Program-made: the position numbers and the translations under genes
The notes under the pieces: model-generated
Told to the model about the DNA's origin: nothing
What the model saw: only the letters and a program-made list of their open reading frames with translations
Databases searched by the model: none
Origin: Aradus depressus
Lineage: Eukaryota > Arthropoda > Insecta > Hemiptera > Aradidae
Assembly: GCA_963662175.1 (NCBI GenBank)
Contig: OY759220.1
Span: 46,596,136 to 46,660,135 of the forward strand
Direction of reading: 5' to 3'
DNA: 64,000 nucleotides
In this document: positions 31,805 to 44,100 of the stretch, one piece after another
Position numbering within the stretch: position 1 is the stretch's first letter
Layout: the number at the start of each line of letters is the position of its first letter

Positions 31805-32955
31805 CCAAACATTTCCCGATGGTTGTCTGAACCAGGAGAAACCTTACTGCAGACATGTACATTCCTAACAAATCGACGAATTGTTTACATACAGCGATAG
31901 TCAATCGAAAAGTACCAATTCTTCTTCAAGGCAATCCCCGACCTCATGTGAATCTGTTGCCAACTGATTACCACTCAAGCCGAAAAAAACTCCTTCCAAG
32001 AATTCATCGGCTTCAAGACTCCAGAATTCTATGCAACCGGAAAAATAAAACTGTTTCTCGTTGACAAATATATCTATATTCTAATAGTTTCTATTTCCAT
32101 TCATAAAATTGACGTTGAGCTGAGTTATGCGCTGCTAAAGAGAATGGTTTAAAACCTGTATTAATTTTCGGACAAAATAACGAATGTCTTGTATATTTTT
32201 GGTAGTAAAGCTTGAGAGAAGTAAAGTTCGCGCTATACATTTGTTTGTAACCCAAGGAATGTATCTTTCGCGGTCTTTATCGGTCTCTCAGTCCAATTGT
32301 TGACAGTACTCGATAAAACCGCGTTTAATCAGCCTTAATTAGGATATTGGAATACGTTTTGGAGACGATTCCCTCCTCTGGTCGCTATATTCCTGACCCA
32401 AACCTGTCGAGGTCACCGTAATCCTATCGAGAGACCTTCTTCTTGGCTGCTCAGGTTCTGAAGACTACAGAATGAAGGTATGCAAATTCCAAAATAATCT
32501 CCATATAATCTGTTTTCGGTCTATACCTAGTCTTTATTGCATATTAAATTGAATCAATCTTTTAAAATTATTCACGTTAGCCTTCTCTCATATAAGTCTA
32601 TAAAAGAAGTGCTGCTACTTTAGTATAATTTATGATCGGGTCTAGCTCCTTGTGGGGTCTTCTCTGGTCCTATTTTACTCAGTTTTATATTTAAATATAT
32701 ACCCCTCTCTCCTTCCCTGCAGACGGAGGGATGTCTTTGATTCTCAATAAAAGATGTCCCTATAAACGGTCTAGATTTATGTAAGTTGTAGCTTATGGCA
32801 ATCCTGTAGCTGCCCACGCCTAGTTGGCTCGCCCACAGTCCACCACTGTCTCTCTTTTCAGGAATCCAATCAGGGAGGGTCATACTCTGGAACGAAGGAT
32901 GTCCGAAGAATCATACTAGTTGGTTATAGAAGCCCACAAACAGACCTGTAGTTGA
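31805..32955. other. no gene seen; unique DNA
   Basis: Short frames of 69 and 87 codons lack recognisable similarity. Nothing else supported. Confidence 0.35.
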
Positions 32956-33055
32956 GGGTGTCGGTAGCTCAGAGGTATCATCCTAGTCTACTGAGCTCAA
33001 AATCGCGGGTCCGAAACCCGGTCGTGAACCTTACATTTTTTACCTGAAAGGAGGT
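32956..33055 (+). mobile_element. tRNA-SINE head, diverged
   Basis: GAGGGTGTCGGTAGCTCAGA, a box A, is followed by box B GGTCCGAAACC and the start of the body. It is truncated after about 100 bp. Confidence 0.7.
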
Positions 33056-33635
33056 TAAAGATGGATAAAATAGAGATAGGATTCCTTGAGAAGAGTCCTT
33101 TGAAGTCCCGCTTTCCAATGTTTCATTGTCATCACCTTCCCACACAGAGGATCCTTCCCGAAGATTGAGGCGGTGCTGGCCGAGAGACCTGCTGTGTGAT
33201 AAGATAGCAAGTGCTGCTAGTGACCAGCCTCTTTTGTCACCTCTCTTCAACTCTCCTGTCTCCTTGGGACTCCACTCCTAGTTACAGGCTGGACAGATCA
33301 GTGGGGTACGGGTGACCACCCGCGCCCCCCTGCTCTACATCTAGTGTTAGAAATGAGAACAGTATCATGCGGGGGCTTCCTGTAGGGACTCGGAGCTGAA
33401 CAGTTGTTTTTATTATGCTTTATCATATTATTTTGTTACATTAGCTTTTTCTTTATTTTGTTTTAGTGTATGTTTTCTTCATCTATTTTACTTTATCTTA
33501 CTTACTTTATTTTTAGTTTTATCTTGATTTCTTATTATACTTCATATATATTTATTATTTTGTACATACTTTATTTATATTATTATATTTCTTGTTTTCC
33601 TTTTTTATTATTTTTTCATCAAATTTACCATACAT
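33056..33635. other. no gene seen
   Basis: Unique DNA followed by a T-rich, TTATTT-type low-complexity stretch (about 33420-33620). The 93-codon frame there is an artefact. Confidence 0.4.
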
Positions 33636-33800
33636 GCCTACTAAGCTCAAGATCGCGGGTTCAAACCCGGCCGAGAAACTTGGTTTTTTATCTGGGAGGT
33701 GACACAATCCTGAGCATGGCGCCCTTCAGAGGGTTATATGTTATTTGGTAATCCCGAGCTAGTGAGATATCAGACACTCGTTAAAGAGTGGAGGGATGGG
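33636..33800 (+). mobile_element. tRNA-SINE fragment, diverged subfamily
   Basis: GCTCAAGATCGCGGGTTC with a near box B, then TTTTTTATCTGGGAGGTGAC and ACTCGTTAAAGAGTGG. This matches the diverged subfamily also seen at 46319 and 62750. Confidence 0.6.
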
Positions 33801-34349
33801 ATGCTTAGGTCCCTAGATGCACACACCATCCCACCCAAATATAGTTAGCTACAGCAAGAAGAGACAAGAGGTTATTCCCTCCTCAAATTATGAAAATTTC
33901 ACACTTCATTGATTGTTAAAATAAAAAAATTCGTGTGAACCAAGTTTAAGGAGGCGGCAGTAAACCGGTGTGATATTATGTAGAAAAACCTGTATTAGAG
34001 GTGTCCGCAAGAAGGTCCCAGCTTCTAACGAGGTAATCATCCGTGCTCACACCGCCCCAGTCCGGATTTTCACCGCCCTGGAAAAACTGAACTAGGGGGT
34101 GAAAAAAACAGGTAACATCAGATGAGCTGATTAGGTGAAGCAAGCTTTCCAGTGGGTTCCCACGCTTAACTCTTGTGACGGATCTCCAGGAGACGGTCCC
34201 ACTTCTCATGGAGCGTCCTTCCGCAGTCTCTCAATGGTGGTAAACCATAAGTGGTGGGGCTCGAATCATAGATGGCAATATTCAGATAGACTAACCATTT
34301 CACTATTAGCGACAAACCGAAGAGCGTGATACAGTTAATTATTACGACT
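33801..34349. other. no gene seen
   Basis: Unique DNA. Frames of 77 and 64 codons have no recognisable domain. Confidence 0.35.
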
Positions 34350-34556
34350 AATACCCAGGCTTCAACTAAGAGGTCATGTATTTTAGGGTCCTAAGAATAA
34401 CATTGTACAGGCTTGAAACTATCTCTTAAGTTCCCATCCGAATGACGGCGTGCTCAAGGTTTGTCACATCCCAAAAAACAAAACCTAAGGGTCTGAGCGG
34501 AGTTTTGAACCCACGATCTTCACCCCTGATTGATCTTTGAGCTACCGGCTCCCTCA
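34350..34556 (-). mobile_element. tRNA-SINE, diverged
   Basis: On the minus strand GAGGGAGCCGGTAGCTCAAA starts the head, and body blocks (CGCCGTCATTCGGATGGGAA) follow. Confidence 0.65.
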
Positions 34557-34617
34557 GGCTACCATAGAGATTCTAAGTATTTTATTTTTATTTTTAATTT
34601 AATTAATGGAAATTAAT

Positions 34618-34720
34618 CAGGAGATCGAACAATACCAAATTCCTGTGAAAACTCAACATTGAATTTCAGGCCGATTACATAACTTCACTTATACTTCATT
34701 TCGCTGGAAAAGTAATAAAA
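34618..34720 (-). repeat. repeat R end fragment
   Basis: GAAAACTCAACATTGAATTTC and GATTACATAACTTC blocks mark the GGGAAGTTATGTAATC end of R. Confidence 0.55.
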
Positions 34721-34956
34721 CAAATTATAGCCATGGCTTAATCCATAAGAGAGCATTATGTTCTCAGAAAAGGAATAATAATTACAGAGAAGTGTGTAAT
34801 CAAGAGGCGAGGTCACGTGACCAGGGGGGGAAAAGAAGAAAATTAGAGAAAGAAGAAAATTAGAGAAAGAGGGACTCTATTAAACAGCAGTAAAGTGCAA
34901 TTATAGAGAGGGGGGGATGCAGGAAATTGTAGCGAGAGGTGGGTGTGCACGCTATC
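34721..34956. other. purine-rich unique DNA
   Basis: Contains GAAGAAAATTAGAGAAA repeated twice. No gene. Confidence 0.4.
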
Positions 34957-36285
34957 CACACATAACAGGGAGTTGGAACAGTATTAGTGGAGGCAGTAAT
35001 GAGGACGGAGAGCTCAGGGTTAATTAGTAATAGGTAATGTACAGAGAGATGGGACTGTAGTAGGGTCGGCTGTCACCAGGCTGAGACTGGACCACGACTA
35101 GGCCGCCACCACGCTGTCTCCACACATAACAGGGAGTTGGAACAGTATTAGTGGAAGCAGTAATGAGGACGGAGAGCTCAGGGTTAATTAGTAATAGGTA
35201 ATGTGCAGAGAGATGGGACTGTAGTAGGGTCGGCTGTCACCAGGCTGCGACTGGACCACGACTAGGCCGCCACTTCGCTGTCTCCACACATAACAGGGAG
35301 TTGGAACAGTATTAGTGGAGGCAGTAATGAGGACGGAGAGCTCAGGGTTAGTTAGTAATAGGTAATGTACAGAGAGATGGGACTGTAGTAGGGTCGGCTG
35401 TCACCAGGCTGAGACTGGACCACGACTAGGCCGCCACCACGCTGTCTCCACACATAACAGGGAGTTGGAAAAGTATTAGTGGAGGCAGTAATGAGGACGG
35501 AGAGCTCAGGGTTAATTAGTAATAGGTAATGTGCAGAGAGATGGGACTGTAGTAGGGTCGACTGTCACCAGGCTGCGACTGGACCACGACTAGGCCGCCA
35601 CTACGCTGTCTCCACACATAACAGGGAGTTGGAACAGTATTAGTGGAGGCAGTAATGAGGACGGAGAGCTCAGGGTTAATTAGTAATAGGTAATGTACAG
35701 AGAGATGGGACTGTAGTAGGGTCGGCTGTCACCAGGCTGCGACTGGCCCACGAGTAGGCCACCACTACGCTGTCTCCACACATAACAGGGAGTTGGAACA
35801 GTATTAGTGGAGGCAGTAATGAGGACGGAGAGCTCAGTGTTAATTAGTAATAGGTAATGTACAGAGAGATGGGACTGTAGTAGGGTCGGCTGTCACCAGG
35901 CTGCGACTGGCCCACGAGTAGGCCACCACTACGCTGTCTCCACACATAACAGGGAGTTGGAACAGTATTAGTGGAGGCAGTAATGAGGACGGAGAGCTCA
36001 GGGTTAGTTAGTAATAGGTAATGTACAGAGAGATGGGACTGTAGTAGGGTCGGCTGTCACCAGGCTGAGACTGGACCACGACTAGGCCGCCACCACGCTG
36101 TCTCCACACATAACAGGGAGTTGGAACAGTATTAGTGGAGGCAGTAATGAGGACGGAGAGCTCAGGGTTAATTAGTAATAGGTAATGTACAGAGAGATGG
36201 GACTGTAGTAGGGTCGGCTGTCACCAGGCTGCGACTGGCCCACGAGTAGGCCACCACTACGCTGTCTCCACACATAACAGGGAGC
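34957..36285 (+). repeat. 164-bp minisatellite, eight units
   Basis: CACACATAACAGGGAGTTGG recurs every 164 bp (34957, 35121, 35285 and on). Units fall into variants (GAGACTGGACCACGAC versus GCGACTGGCCCACGAG) that alternate in blocks, which suggests unequal exchange or conversion of multi-unit blocks. No open frame persists through it. Confidence 0.95.
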
Positions 36286-36359
36286 GACTCAATGCTACCG
36301 CGGAAACTACTAGCTCCTTACTTTCTCAGTTATATGGTAATATATAAGCTTATAATCGA

Positions 36360-36715
36360 TTCGATGTTCAATTTTCATCGAAATTTCTTGCGAAATTCTG
36401 CCTCCTGATTCCAAATTTGCTGACGAAGTAAAATTGCAGGTCTGTCTGCGAAAACGATAAATCCCGATACAAAGAATGTTTCAATTTGATATATAAAAAC
36501 TCAAACAAAACATCTTTTGATTTTCAGCAAAATCATCAAATCGGGATCAGAGGAGGCACTCAACTCAAAAATGAGTCAACACAAAATTTAGTATAAGGAT
36601 TCAGATTTGTAGTTCAAATGGTAGAATGATTTTTTTATGTTTTTGCGGGGAGAGAGAAAACTTAAGTTGATTAATTTGTGCTGGGGAAATACATTGCCGG
36701 TGATTCATCGACACT
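36360..36715 (+). repeat. repeat R copy
   Basis: Carries GATTTTCAGCAAAATC, CACAAAATTTAGTATAAGGA, and the GGGGAAATACATTGCCGG end. Confidence 0.65.
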
Positions 36716-36729
36716 CTAACTCAAAATCG

Positions 36730-37015
36730 ATTAATGAACTTGAAACTTGAAATGAACCACTACTTCAGGGCATAACTTACCGCTATATTTATAACCTGAA
36801 CTATACCTTCAAATAAAAGTTGTAGAGAAAACTAAAATTCACAATCTATCGTATATGAATTACGATGTTTTGAAGGTTGCTTCGTTTGCGAGATGTATCC
36901 CAAAAACCGTTCAAAAATGACGTTTCGAAACACATTTTTTTTCAAGTTTCTTTGATTTACGCAAAAACGTTTAATCCTATCTTATAATATCGGTATTTGG
37001 TAATTTAAAAATATA
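36730..37015 (+). repeat. repeat S copy
   Basis: Has GTTGTAGAGAAAACTAAAAT and TTTCTTTGATTTACGCAAAA, as at 21290-21750. Confidence 0.6.
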
Positions 37016-37221
37016 AAAAATAAAGAAAAAAGAAAATATCCGAGTTTAGGTACGGATTCATGTCTGGAACCGGGATCAGAACCAGGTTTAGTGGTAGTGC
37101 GGATACTTACGTGTGGCCTCAAATTCGGAGAACAAAGAACTATCAAAAAGCACAAACAGAAATTAAGGGTCCAACAGATAAAGAGATGGAAGGTTTAGAG
37201 GGAGTGCTGAATCTTCAACCA

Positions 37222-37315
37222 GCTCTACGAATAGACTATCTACGTAGTTGAAGCCTAGACTATCTACGTAGTTGAAGCCGACTTGAAGCCTAGACTATCT
37301 ACGTAGTTGAAGCCT
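37222..37315. repeat. ~26-bp minisatellite
   Basis: Four copies of GACTATCTACGTAGTTGAAG with short variable joints. The unit contains the palindrome CTACGTAG. Confidence 0.75.
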
Positions 37316-37344
37316 ATCTACTGACGTTGGTGTATTAATGTTTT

Positions 37345-37640
37345 TTTTAGGCAAAAGAGACTAACTTAAATGTAAGTTTCTGCTATCCTTCTGAACCTTC
37401 GAAATATTTATTTGCTGGAACTTACCTTCAGTTTTTTTTTTTCTTTTTGAGTCCTTCGATCTTTGAAATTTAGGCTACACCCCGAGTCAAACATAAGTTT
37501 CCGCTCTCCCTATAAAACCTTAGTTTCTATATTTTGTGGACCTTTAACTTCTGTTTTTGCTTTTTTATGGGTCCTTTAATCTCCGAATTTAAGCCTACAA
37601 CCCCGCCTCATACCTATGTTTCACCTCTCCCACTACACCT
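37345..37640. repeat. degenerate ~125-bp tandem repeat
   Basis: Two to three diverged units sharing AAGTTTCYGCTMTCC, a T-rich run, GAGTCCTTCGATCT or GGGTCCTTTAATCT, and GCCTACA-CCCC. No frame. Confidence 0.4.
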
Positions 37641-37913
37641 TCTAGAAGAAACTTAGATCATTCATTGTTAATGAATGATGTATTTCAACTTCCATATTAT
37701 ATTGATATTCAATATCTTCATCCCCACTCCATATTTACTGTCTTTGTTACATTATTATTATTATTAATTTGTAATTACTTATTTTATTTATTTATGTTAT
37801 TTATTTAGTTTGTTTAAGGTTCCTTTATATGTGTCATTATTATGTTAATATTGTAAAAGTAATGGTCACTGACTCAATTGTATATGGGTTATCCCTTTAT
37901 GGTTCATAGTGAC

Positions 37914-37950
37914 CAGAAGAAGGGACCTGCAATTGTCCCGAAATATTGTC
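37914..37950 (+). ncRNA. hammerhead-like core, degenerate
   Basis: CAGAAGA (one change from the CUGANGA core), an extra A, a perfect 5-bp stem II (GGGAC/GTCCC) around 8 bases, GAAA at 37940-37943 and then TATTGTC. A related minus-strand block with an intact CTGAGGA lies at 5412-5450. The U4 change should abolish activity here. Confidence 0.25.
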
Positions 37951-38330
37951 CAACGAAGGAAAAAAAAGAAGACACCTCTGGAGGAAAAAATGCCGGAAAC
38001 AATGAAAAGTTATCCCTTTAAACAATAAAAATTATTATTGTTATTATTATTGTTATTTAAGTGGTGCCATCTCTTATTTCAGAAACACACTAAACTGCCT
38101 TCCCATTTCAAAGGAAGATATCGATGGAGGAACTCTGACAAAAAAGTAAAAGTAAAATAATGTTTTTGATATGAATAATACAGGTATATAAAAGTCACAG
38201 AATCCCGCTGTACAATGAAACAATGACGCAACACAACACCTTCATATAACTAATGACAGCATGAAATGTGTGTAAAAGTGGGTATAAGAAAGTTCTGTGT
38301 ACCCAAATCACATATGTTTATAAAGGCATT
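37951..38330. other. no gene; small repeats
   Basis: Contains a TTA/ATT microsatellite (about 38028-38058), a block shared with 63337-63390 (GCCATCTCTTATTTCAGAAA) and a partial arm of the MITE at 21930 (about 38205-38320). Confidence 0.45.
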
Positions 38331-39243
38331 AAGTCCAAAGTTCAAATTCGGATATTCGGTGATAATTTGAACGTAGGAGGCGAGAAAGATGAAGTAACGA
38401 ATATATGAGAATTGTGAGAAAACAGAAATAAATAGAAGGAGTGTGGTCCACTCTGACAGTGTCTATAAACAATAGTGGGAGCTGCAGCCATGAGGGCTGC
38501 CTACAATAATTCACAGTTGTCTCCACAATTAGTTTTAATTGGTAATCACAGTCTTTAATTGTCGACGTCAGACAAGTTTAATTATTGCTTTGACCCGGGT
38601 CGCTTTAATTGACATCAATTCTTGTCGCCTCATTGATAAGGAACTACTGATTATGAGCACGGGCCCACTTAAATCTTGTCGTTATGTCAGTTTCAAACCA
38701 AAACATCACTACTCCGGTCACTTGAACCCTGGGGGGGGTTGCCCCCATTAATATTTGGGAGAGAAAATATTAAATTATAAAATATAATATATAACTCACT
38801 CATAATATCTGGAAATAATCTTCAGTAATTCCCTCAAAAAGTATCGACCTTTTCGTGCAGTAACTAGGCTTTATGAGTTGAGCACTCCCTCCCCCCACCC
38901 ACCCCCCTTTCCTATACACAACATCCAGTTTTTCACTGATAACTTTGAATTGAAATTAAAATTTGTGGTCCCCCCCCCCCCCCCCCCCCCACTGACTAAG
39001 GTCCTGGATACATTAATGGATAATCAATGTAATATTTAGTGCAGAGGATTAGCCAACTGCAGTTTAGTTTTTAAACATAAATTAAGCAAATGTGTGGCTA
39101 ATATACTCACGCATTAATTTCCAGTAAATTTAAAATGAGCTCTAAAAAAAAGTCAGTCAATGAAACAGAAAAGTTCACAGAATACCTCTTGATAACTCCT
39201 TATTTTTTTCATAATTACATCTCATTTACAATAAAAGGAGCCG
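38331..39243. other. no gene seen; C-tract
   Basis: Unique DNA with several TTTAATTG/TAATT motifs at 38525-38615 and a C homopolymer at about 38972-38990. No gene recognised. Confidence 0.35.
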
Positions 39244-39620
39244 AGAGCTCCAGAATATGAGCAGAATGGATCTAAGAGCTATGACAGGGCTGATCACAGG
39301 ACACTGTCACATGAACAAACACCTACACAATATGGGCATCGCTAGAAGCCCTCCTCTGTGCAGGAAATGTGGCAAGGAAAATGAGACTCCAGTTCATATT
39401 CTTCGCCAGTGCGGGGCACTAGAAAGCATAAGATTTCACTGCTTCGGGTATGCCTTAACGGAACCGAAGCAGGTAATGGAGGGAACCTGCAGCAGAATCC
39501 TGAACTTTATTGGTTGATGTGTTACAGGGTTGATGTAGTGACCAACACACACAGGGCACACAATAGACCTACTCTGGCCGCGGGTGACACAATCAGCCCT
39601 CGAAAAAAAAAAAAAAAAAT
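39244..39620 (+). pseudogene. LINE 3' fragment (ORF2 C-terminal domain) with poly-A
   Basis: The open frame 39257-39517 encodes an 86-residue piece with MTGLITGHCHMNKHL and CRKCGKENETPVHILRQC. This is the Cys/His motif found after RNase H in many arthropod LINE ORF2 proteins. It is followed by a short 3' UTR with an in-frame relic of the usual tail (HNRPTL) and by poly-A at 39602-39620. It is a 5'-truncated dead copy. Confidence 0.8.
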
Positions 39621-41019
39621 TTACAATTGATTGTCGATATGGTGTAGAAAGGAGGATTGAAGTAGGAACTAAGAGAGAAATAAAATTTGGTTATTTCCGT
39701 GACGAGAGGAATGCTAATCTAGCACGGAAATTGTTGGATTGAAGTGTTGGAAGCATATAAGAATTTATGAAAAATAAAATGTAGGTTGAGACTGAAGAGA
39801 ACTAGATTAGGGAGGTATGAAGTGATGAAGGTGCTCCAGGAACGTCTAATGACAGGATCGTGACGGGATACCCGCCACTCGGCTTACTTGTCCGGACCCA
39901 AGTCGAGGTAGGCATCGTCACGTCCTCTGCAGCTCAACCTCGAGTCACTAAGGAGTGCTCATCAAGAGGTGGTCGCTGAACAGTCTGTCGACAAGATAAT
40001 ATCTCTGCACTGTAAACTGTATTACTACCGGTGCCCTGAAAGCACGAACTGGCCGCTAGGAGCGATACGACACATCGGCTTCTTCGTTTGCTGTAATAGG
40101 GAGGGCTTGTTAAGTTCATCCTCCTATTAGCCAAGGGTCCTTCGTCTCTAGGCCGCTAAATTTGTTTCTGAATTAACAATGAAGTGCTCGAGGGGATGTC
40201 ATGACTTCTCTACCTATTCTTCTTCCCTTCCTTGCTGAACCTGAGTTTTCTCAACAGAATAAAATCATTCTGTCCTATACTCATCTTCTTTGAAGTACAT
40301 CTCCTTTAGATCGTCCATATACTCCACACATCTTAAGTCAGGAGGGTATTTAAATCGTGAATATCCTTAAAATACCTCGTATGCAAGCATGAGAGACATT
40401 TTTTGGTCTTTGGTCTCTGCGACGGGTCACGTTCATTTTGGACGTCGTTAAGACTATTAATTTACTTCAGTTGTTCTACGGAAAGCCAGGCATAAGACCA
40501 GTGGTTGACATCTTGATTCCAGAGTGTCTATACGCATGAGGGCCATTAGAGGAGGCCATCTTCATGAAGATGGTTTGAATGGCCGTGGTTGTGGCGGGGC
40601 TGATTGGTATTCCCGATGGACTCCGGCAAACCACGCATCCCAGGATCAGTTCCTGATTGAACCTCCAATTAGCTGATTACTCCCTAATTCCGAAGATAGC
40701 GCCCTTTCCCTCGACCAGGAATAGATACAAATTAGGTTATCCCGGTGGGGCTCAAAGAGCTTCTGATTAATTTGATTCCTTCCTTCTCAGACTCCACGCC
40801 TTATAAAGATTTAAAGAAAGAACCAACTGATCTGTCAAACGTGTTGACGTAATAAGAATCACAATCGGTTAAATTTGTAATTATGTAGTTTTATTTAGAA
40901 CTAGGCGTTGCCGGGTTACTAACTTTAAGCAAGTAAGTAACGTTACCTCATCGGTTAGTTATCACTGGGCTGAACTCTTAGTTCTGAATTGTGAGGAACA
41001 ACCTACACATTACAGTTTA
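39621..41019. other. no gene seen; unique DNA
   Basis: One of the longest stretches without a recognised repeat. Frames up to 66 codons only. It may be single-copy intergenic or intronic host DNA. Confidence 0.4.
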
Positions 41020-41385
41020 CTCACCTCAATGTTAGGTTTAGGTTTTATGACTCATGTCCGGGCTTTAACTACGAGGTCATATCGCCTACTACCAGAGCGC
41101 TCTTTCGTCACTCTGGTGGACATGAGCCCGACTCTACTGTGGGAGTCCTAAATTCAGCCTACCCTAAATTTTTATTCACCTAGGGCAGGGGTCTTTAACG
41201 AGTATCTGACATCGTACAGGCTCGGGACCATCACTTAACGTCTCATCCGAAGGACGGTGTGCTTAAGTTTATTTTACCTCTCAGATAAAATAAACTAAGG
41301 GCCTCGGTCGGGTTTTGAACCCACGTTCTTCAGCTCAGAAGGCAAGCACGCATTCTCACCGCAAGGCGCCCTCTCACCTCAATGT
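41020..41385 (-). mobile_element. tRNA-SINE, complete, 13-bp target duplication
   Basis: CTCACCTCAATGT occurs at 41020-41032 and 41373-41385, bounding a 340-bp SINE. The minus strand carries the head, box B and body. The A-box region is mutated (TTGCGGTGAGAATG in place of the usual TAGCTCAGTGGTATG). Confidence 0.9.
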
Positions 41386-42114
41386 GGTCTGCGTTGTTTA
41401 TTAAGTTACAAATAGACTCAGAAGTTGGAAGACTATGACAATATTTTTTTTATGTCTGCTTATGTAAGTAAGTTTCTCTGAGAAAATTAGTAAATACTTG
41501 ATAAACAGTTGGCCTTATATGCAAGTGGATACAATCAGACAGATATGGCATCGTGATGCAACAAAAATCTGTTGAAGAACTGCAACCTTCTTCCTTCTAG
41601 TAATAGAAGAGACAAATATCCAAATAAAGTGAAGTTAATAGAAATATTGAAGAAATCTCTATTGAATCTATAGAAAATTAAAGAAATAAAATAATAAATA
41701 TGGGAACTCTTTATCATCTTTAACAAACTTCTCTGTTTAAAGAGTTCTTTATCGAGTATAAAAGATGTGTGAGGCAACCGTTTGTAATTGATGAGGACAC
41801 ATAAACCGGTTCGCCAGAACATCATCCTACAACCCCTTAAATCAGACCGCCACATCTTTTATGCGAATCTGGCGCAAGACACCTATCTACAAAAGACCCG
41901 TCCACATTAACACATCAACTACTGCGTCACACGAGAAGATCAGTTGGTTTGATATAATTATAAGATAAACAAAGTTGTCAGGAAATCACCGGCTATGTGC
42001 TTCTCAGCTCGAACTGATTGTACAGTCAAGTTTCTTCTGTTCTTCTCAACCCTCCCCCCCCCCCCCCTCCCTCCCCCCCCCCTCCCTCCCCCCCCCCACT
42101 ACCAGACAGAAATG
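41386..42114. other. no gene seen; poly-C tract
   Basis: AT-rich unique DNA followed by an interrupted C tract at 42050-42098. The 106-codon frame at 41535-41855 has no recognisable domain. Confidence 0.35.
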
Positions 42115-42300
42115 TGATGGTTAGTTTTCATCGGAACTTCATGTTCATGTCTTCCTCCCTCTGTATCAAAAAATTGAAGAATATACATAGGAAATTTTAT
42201 AAGTGTATCCAGAATCTCATGATAATGACACCAATTGATTTTCAGCTAAATCGACCCAAGAGAGAGAGGAATGCGGGAGGGGGAGCTTACAGCCTTTTGT
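42115..42300 (+). repeat. repeat R fragment
   Basis: GTGTATCCAGAATCTCATGA and TTGATTTTCAGCTAAATCGA blocks. The C tract lies at its start. Confidence 0.6.
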
Positions 42301-42475
42301 TACAGCATCTTTTGTTACTTAACTTGAATACGTATATACGTATATCAGCCAGCTAATCTACGGAGAACACACAACAATACATATCTAACAAAAATCACTT
42401 CGGTCCAAAAGATACATAAAGATACACTTAAATTTAAAAAAATTAATTCGCAACAAATATTATGAAACTGGCTCA

Positions 42476-42839
42476 TTACTAACTGGTGAGGACGCTGGTA
42501 GCTCAGTGGTATGCGTGCTTGCCGTCTGAGCTCAAGTTCGTGAGTTCGAAACCCGACCGAGGCCCTTAGTTTATTTTATCTGTGAGGTAAAATAAACTTA
42601 AACACGCCGTCCTTCGGATGGGTTGTTAAGCGATGGTCCCGAGCCTGTACGATGTCAGATACTCGTTAAAGACCCTTGCCCTAGGTGAATAAAAATTTAG
42701 GGTAAGCAAAATTTAGGACTCCCACAGTAGAGTCAGGCTCATGTCCACCAGAGTGACGAAAAAGCGCTCTGGTAGTAGGCGATGTGACCTCGTAGTTAAA
42801 GACCGGGCATGAGTCATAATAACTAATTTACTAACTGGT
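42476..42839 (+). mobile_element. tRNA-SINE, complete, 12-bp target duplication
   Basis: TTACTAACTGGT flanks at 42476-42487 and 42828-42839. The 340-bp element has box A (TAGCTCAGTGG), box B (AGTTCGAAACC), the body with CTTCGGATGGG, and a CCAGAG...CTCTGG hairpin near the 3' end. These boxes form an internal RNA polymerase III promoter. Confidence 0.9.
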
Positions 42840-43039
42840 CATCGGTACACTAAGTCAACCTACAGAACAGCTGACTGACCGACTAATCCAATCTCTCATA
42901 GCCTAGATATCGACTAAAGCCTAGATCACGTGAACTATCATTGCCCTAATTTTAATACAAATTGGAATTAACCAGCAGATCTATAAGAGATAACTTGATT
43001 TATAACAATATTTTGAACAAGAGTAAATTCGACTTTTCC

Positions 43040-43325
43040 AGCTTTACGAAATATAGGGAAAGTTATGTAATCTGACAGAAATTCAATATTGAGTTTTCAC
43101 CGAAATTTCATGTTTTCCAACCCCTGATTCCAAAAATGAAAAAAATAAATGTCATATTCAAATTTCAAATCGCATAAGGACGGCACCTATTAATTTGCTG
43201 TGAAATCGGCAGATAAGAGGGATGAATGTATGATTTTTTGCCCAAACTGTCGAATTGGCTTTTAGAGGGAGAGCGAACACCTAATGGATTGTGCTGGGGA
43301 AGTACATTGATGATTCAACGTTGAA
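43040..43325 (+). repeat. repeat R copy
   Basis: Runs from AGGGAAAGTTATGTAATC to GGGGAAGTACATTGATGATT. The middle is deleted. Confidence 0.65.
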
Positions 43326-44100
43326 TGTTTCTGTTGGGTTGTTTGACTGGTTCTTTGTTTCAACGCTAGCGTGTTGTATTGGAAGAGGTAATTAATTTCC
43401 TTGAACGGGTGGAATCTGACATGACCAATGTTTGGTTGGCTCTGACATCACGTAGGGCTGAAGAGACTCAGAACAATGCCGGGACACGGCTGGCTGTCCA
43501 CCATACCAAGTAGACATTGGCCCCCTCACACGTCCTCTTAATATCTGATACCATATTGAATCTTGACCACTCCCCAATTAGACATGTCCTCTCAGCTTGT
43601 TAGTTCAACTGGGTGGCGGAGGGTAAGTTATTGGCTATTGTTATAAAACGGCTCTCAAACTTTTGAAGAAACAAGACTCATCCTTATCGTAAGGAAAAGG
43701 AAAGTCAACGAATCTTTCATATGGACCTAACTCCTTCTTGGATTCTTGGGCTACACAACAACAGTGGACAAACCATTTGCGGAGAGGGAATTAAACTGAA
43801 AAGAGCAAGTGGGATCACTCCTCTGGTTTTGGAGATGAAGACAGAGACTCAGAGGAAGACCCCGGCTTCGGAGGATGAACTGTGAAGACGGGTGAAGTGG
43901 TTGCCATAAGAAAGTCCTGTACGAACCACATCATATACACTTTTTTCTTTTTTTATAATATTTTTCGAATTCGAACTACCAAAATAACTGTATTAAGGAT
44001 TGTTCAGGAATCAAGTAAGATTTGGGGCCACAAGATCGACCTGTATCTTATATTCCGGACTGGACTTTTTTAGCTGGATTTAGTTTTAAAAAATGTTCAA
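43326..44100. other. no gene seen; MITE arm
   Basis: Unique DNA with a partial arm of the 21930 MITE family at about 43865-43935 (CCATAAGAAAGTCCTGTACG). Confidence 0.4.

Noticed and set aside
38525..38615. Homeodomain-site enhancer (repeated TTTAATTG)
   Set aside because: Such motifs are expected often in AT-rich DNA and nothing else supports a regulatory role.
40900..40925. Second Helitron 3' end on the minus strand (CCCGGCAACGCCTAGT)
   Set aside because: The hairpin overlaps CTAGT rather than preceding it by several bases, and no matching 5' end was seen.
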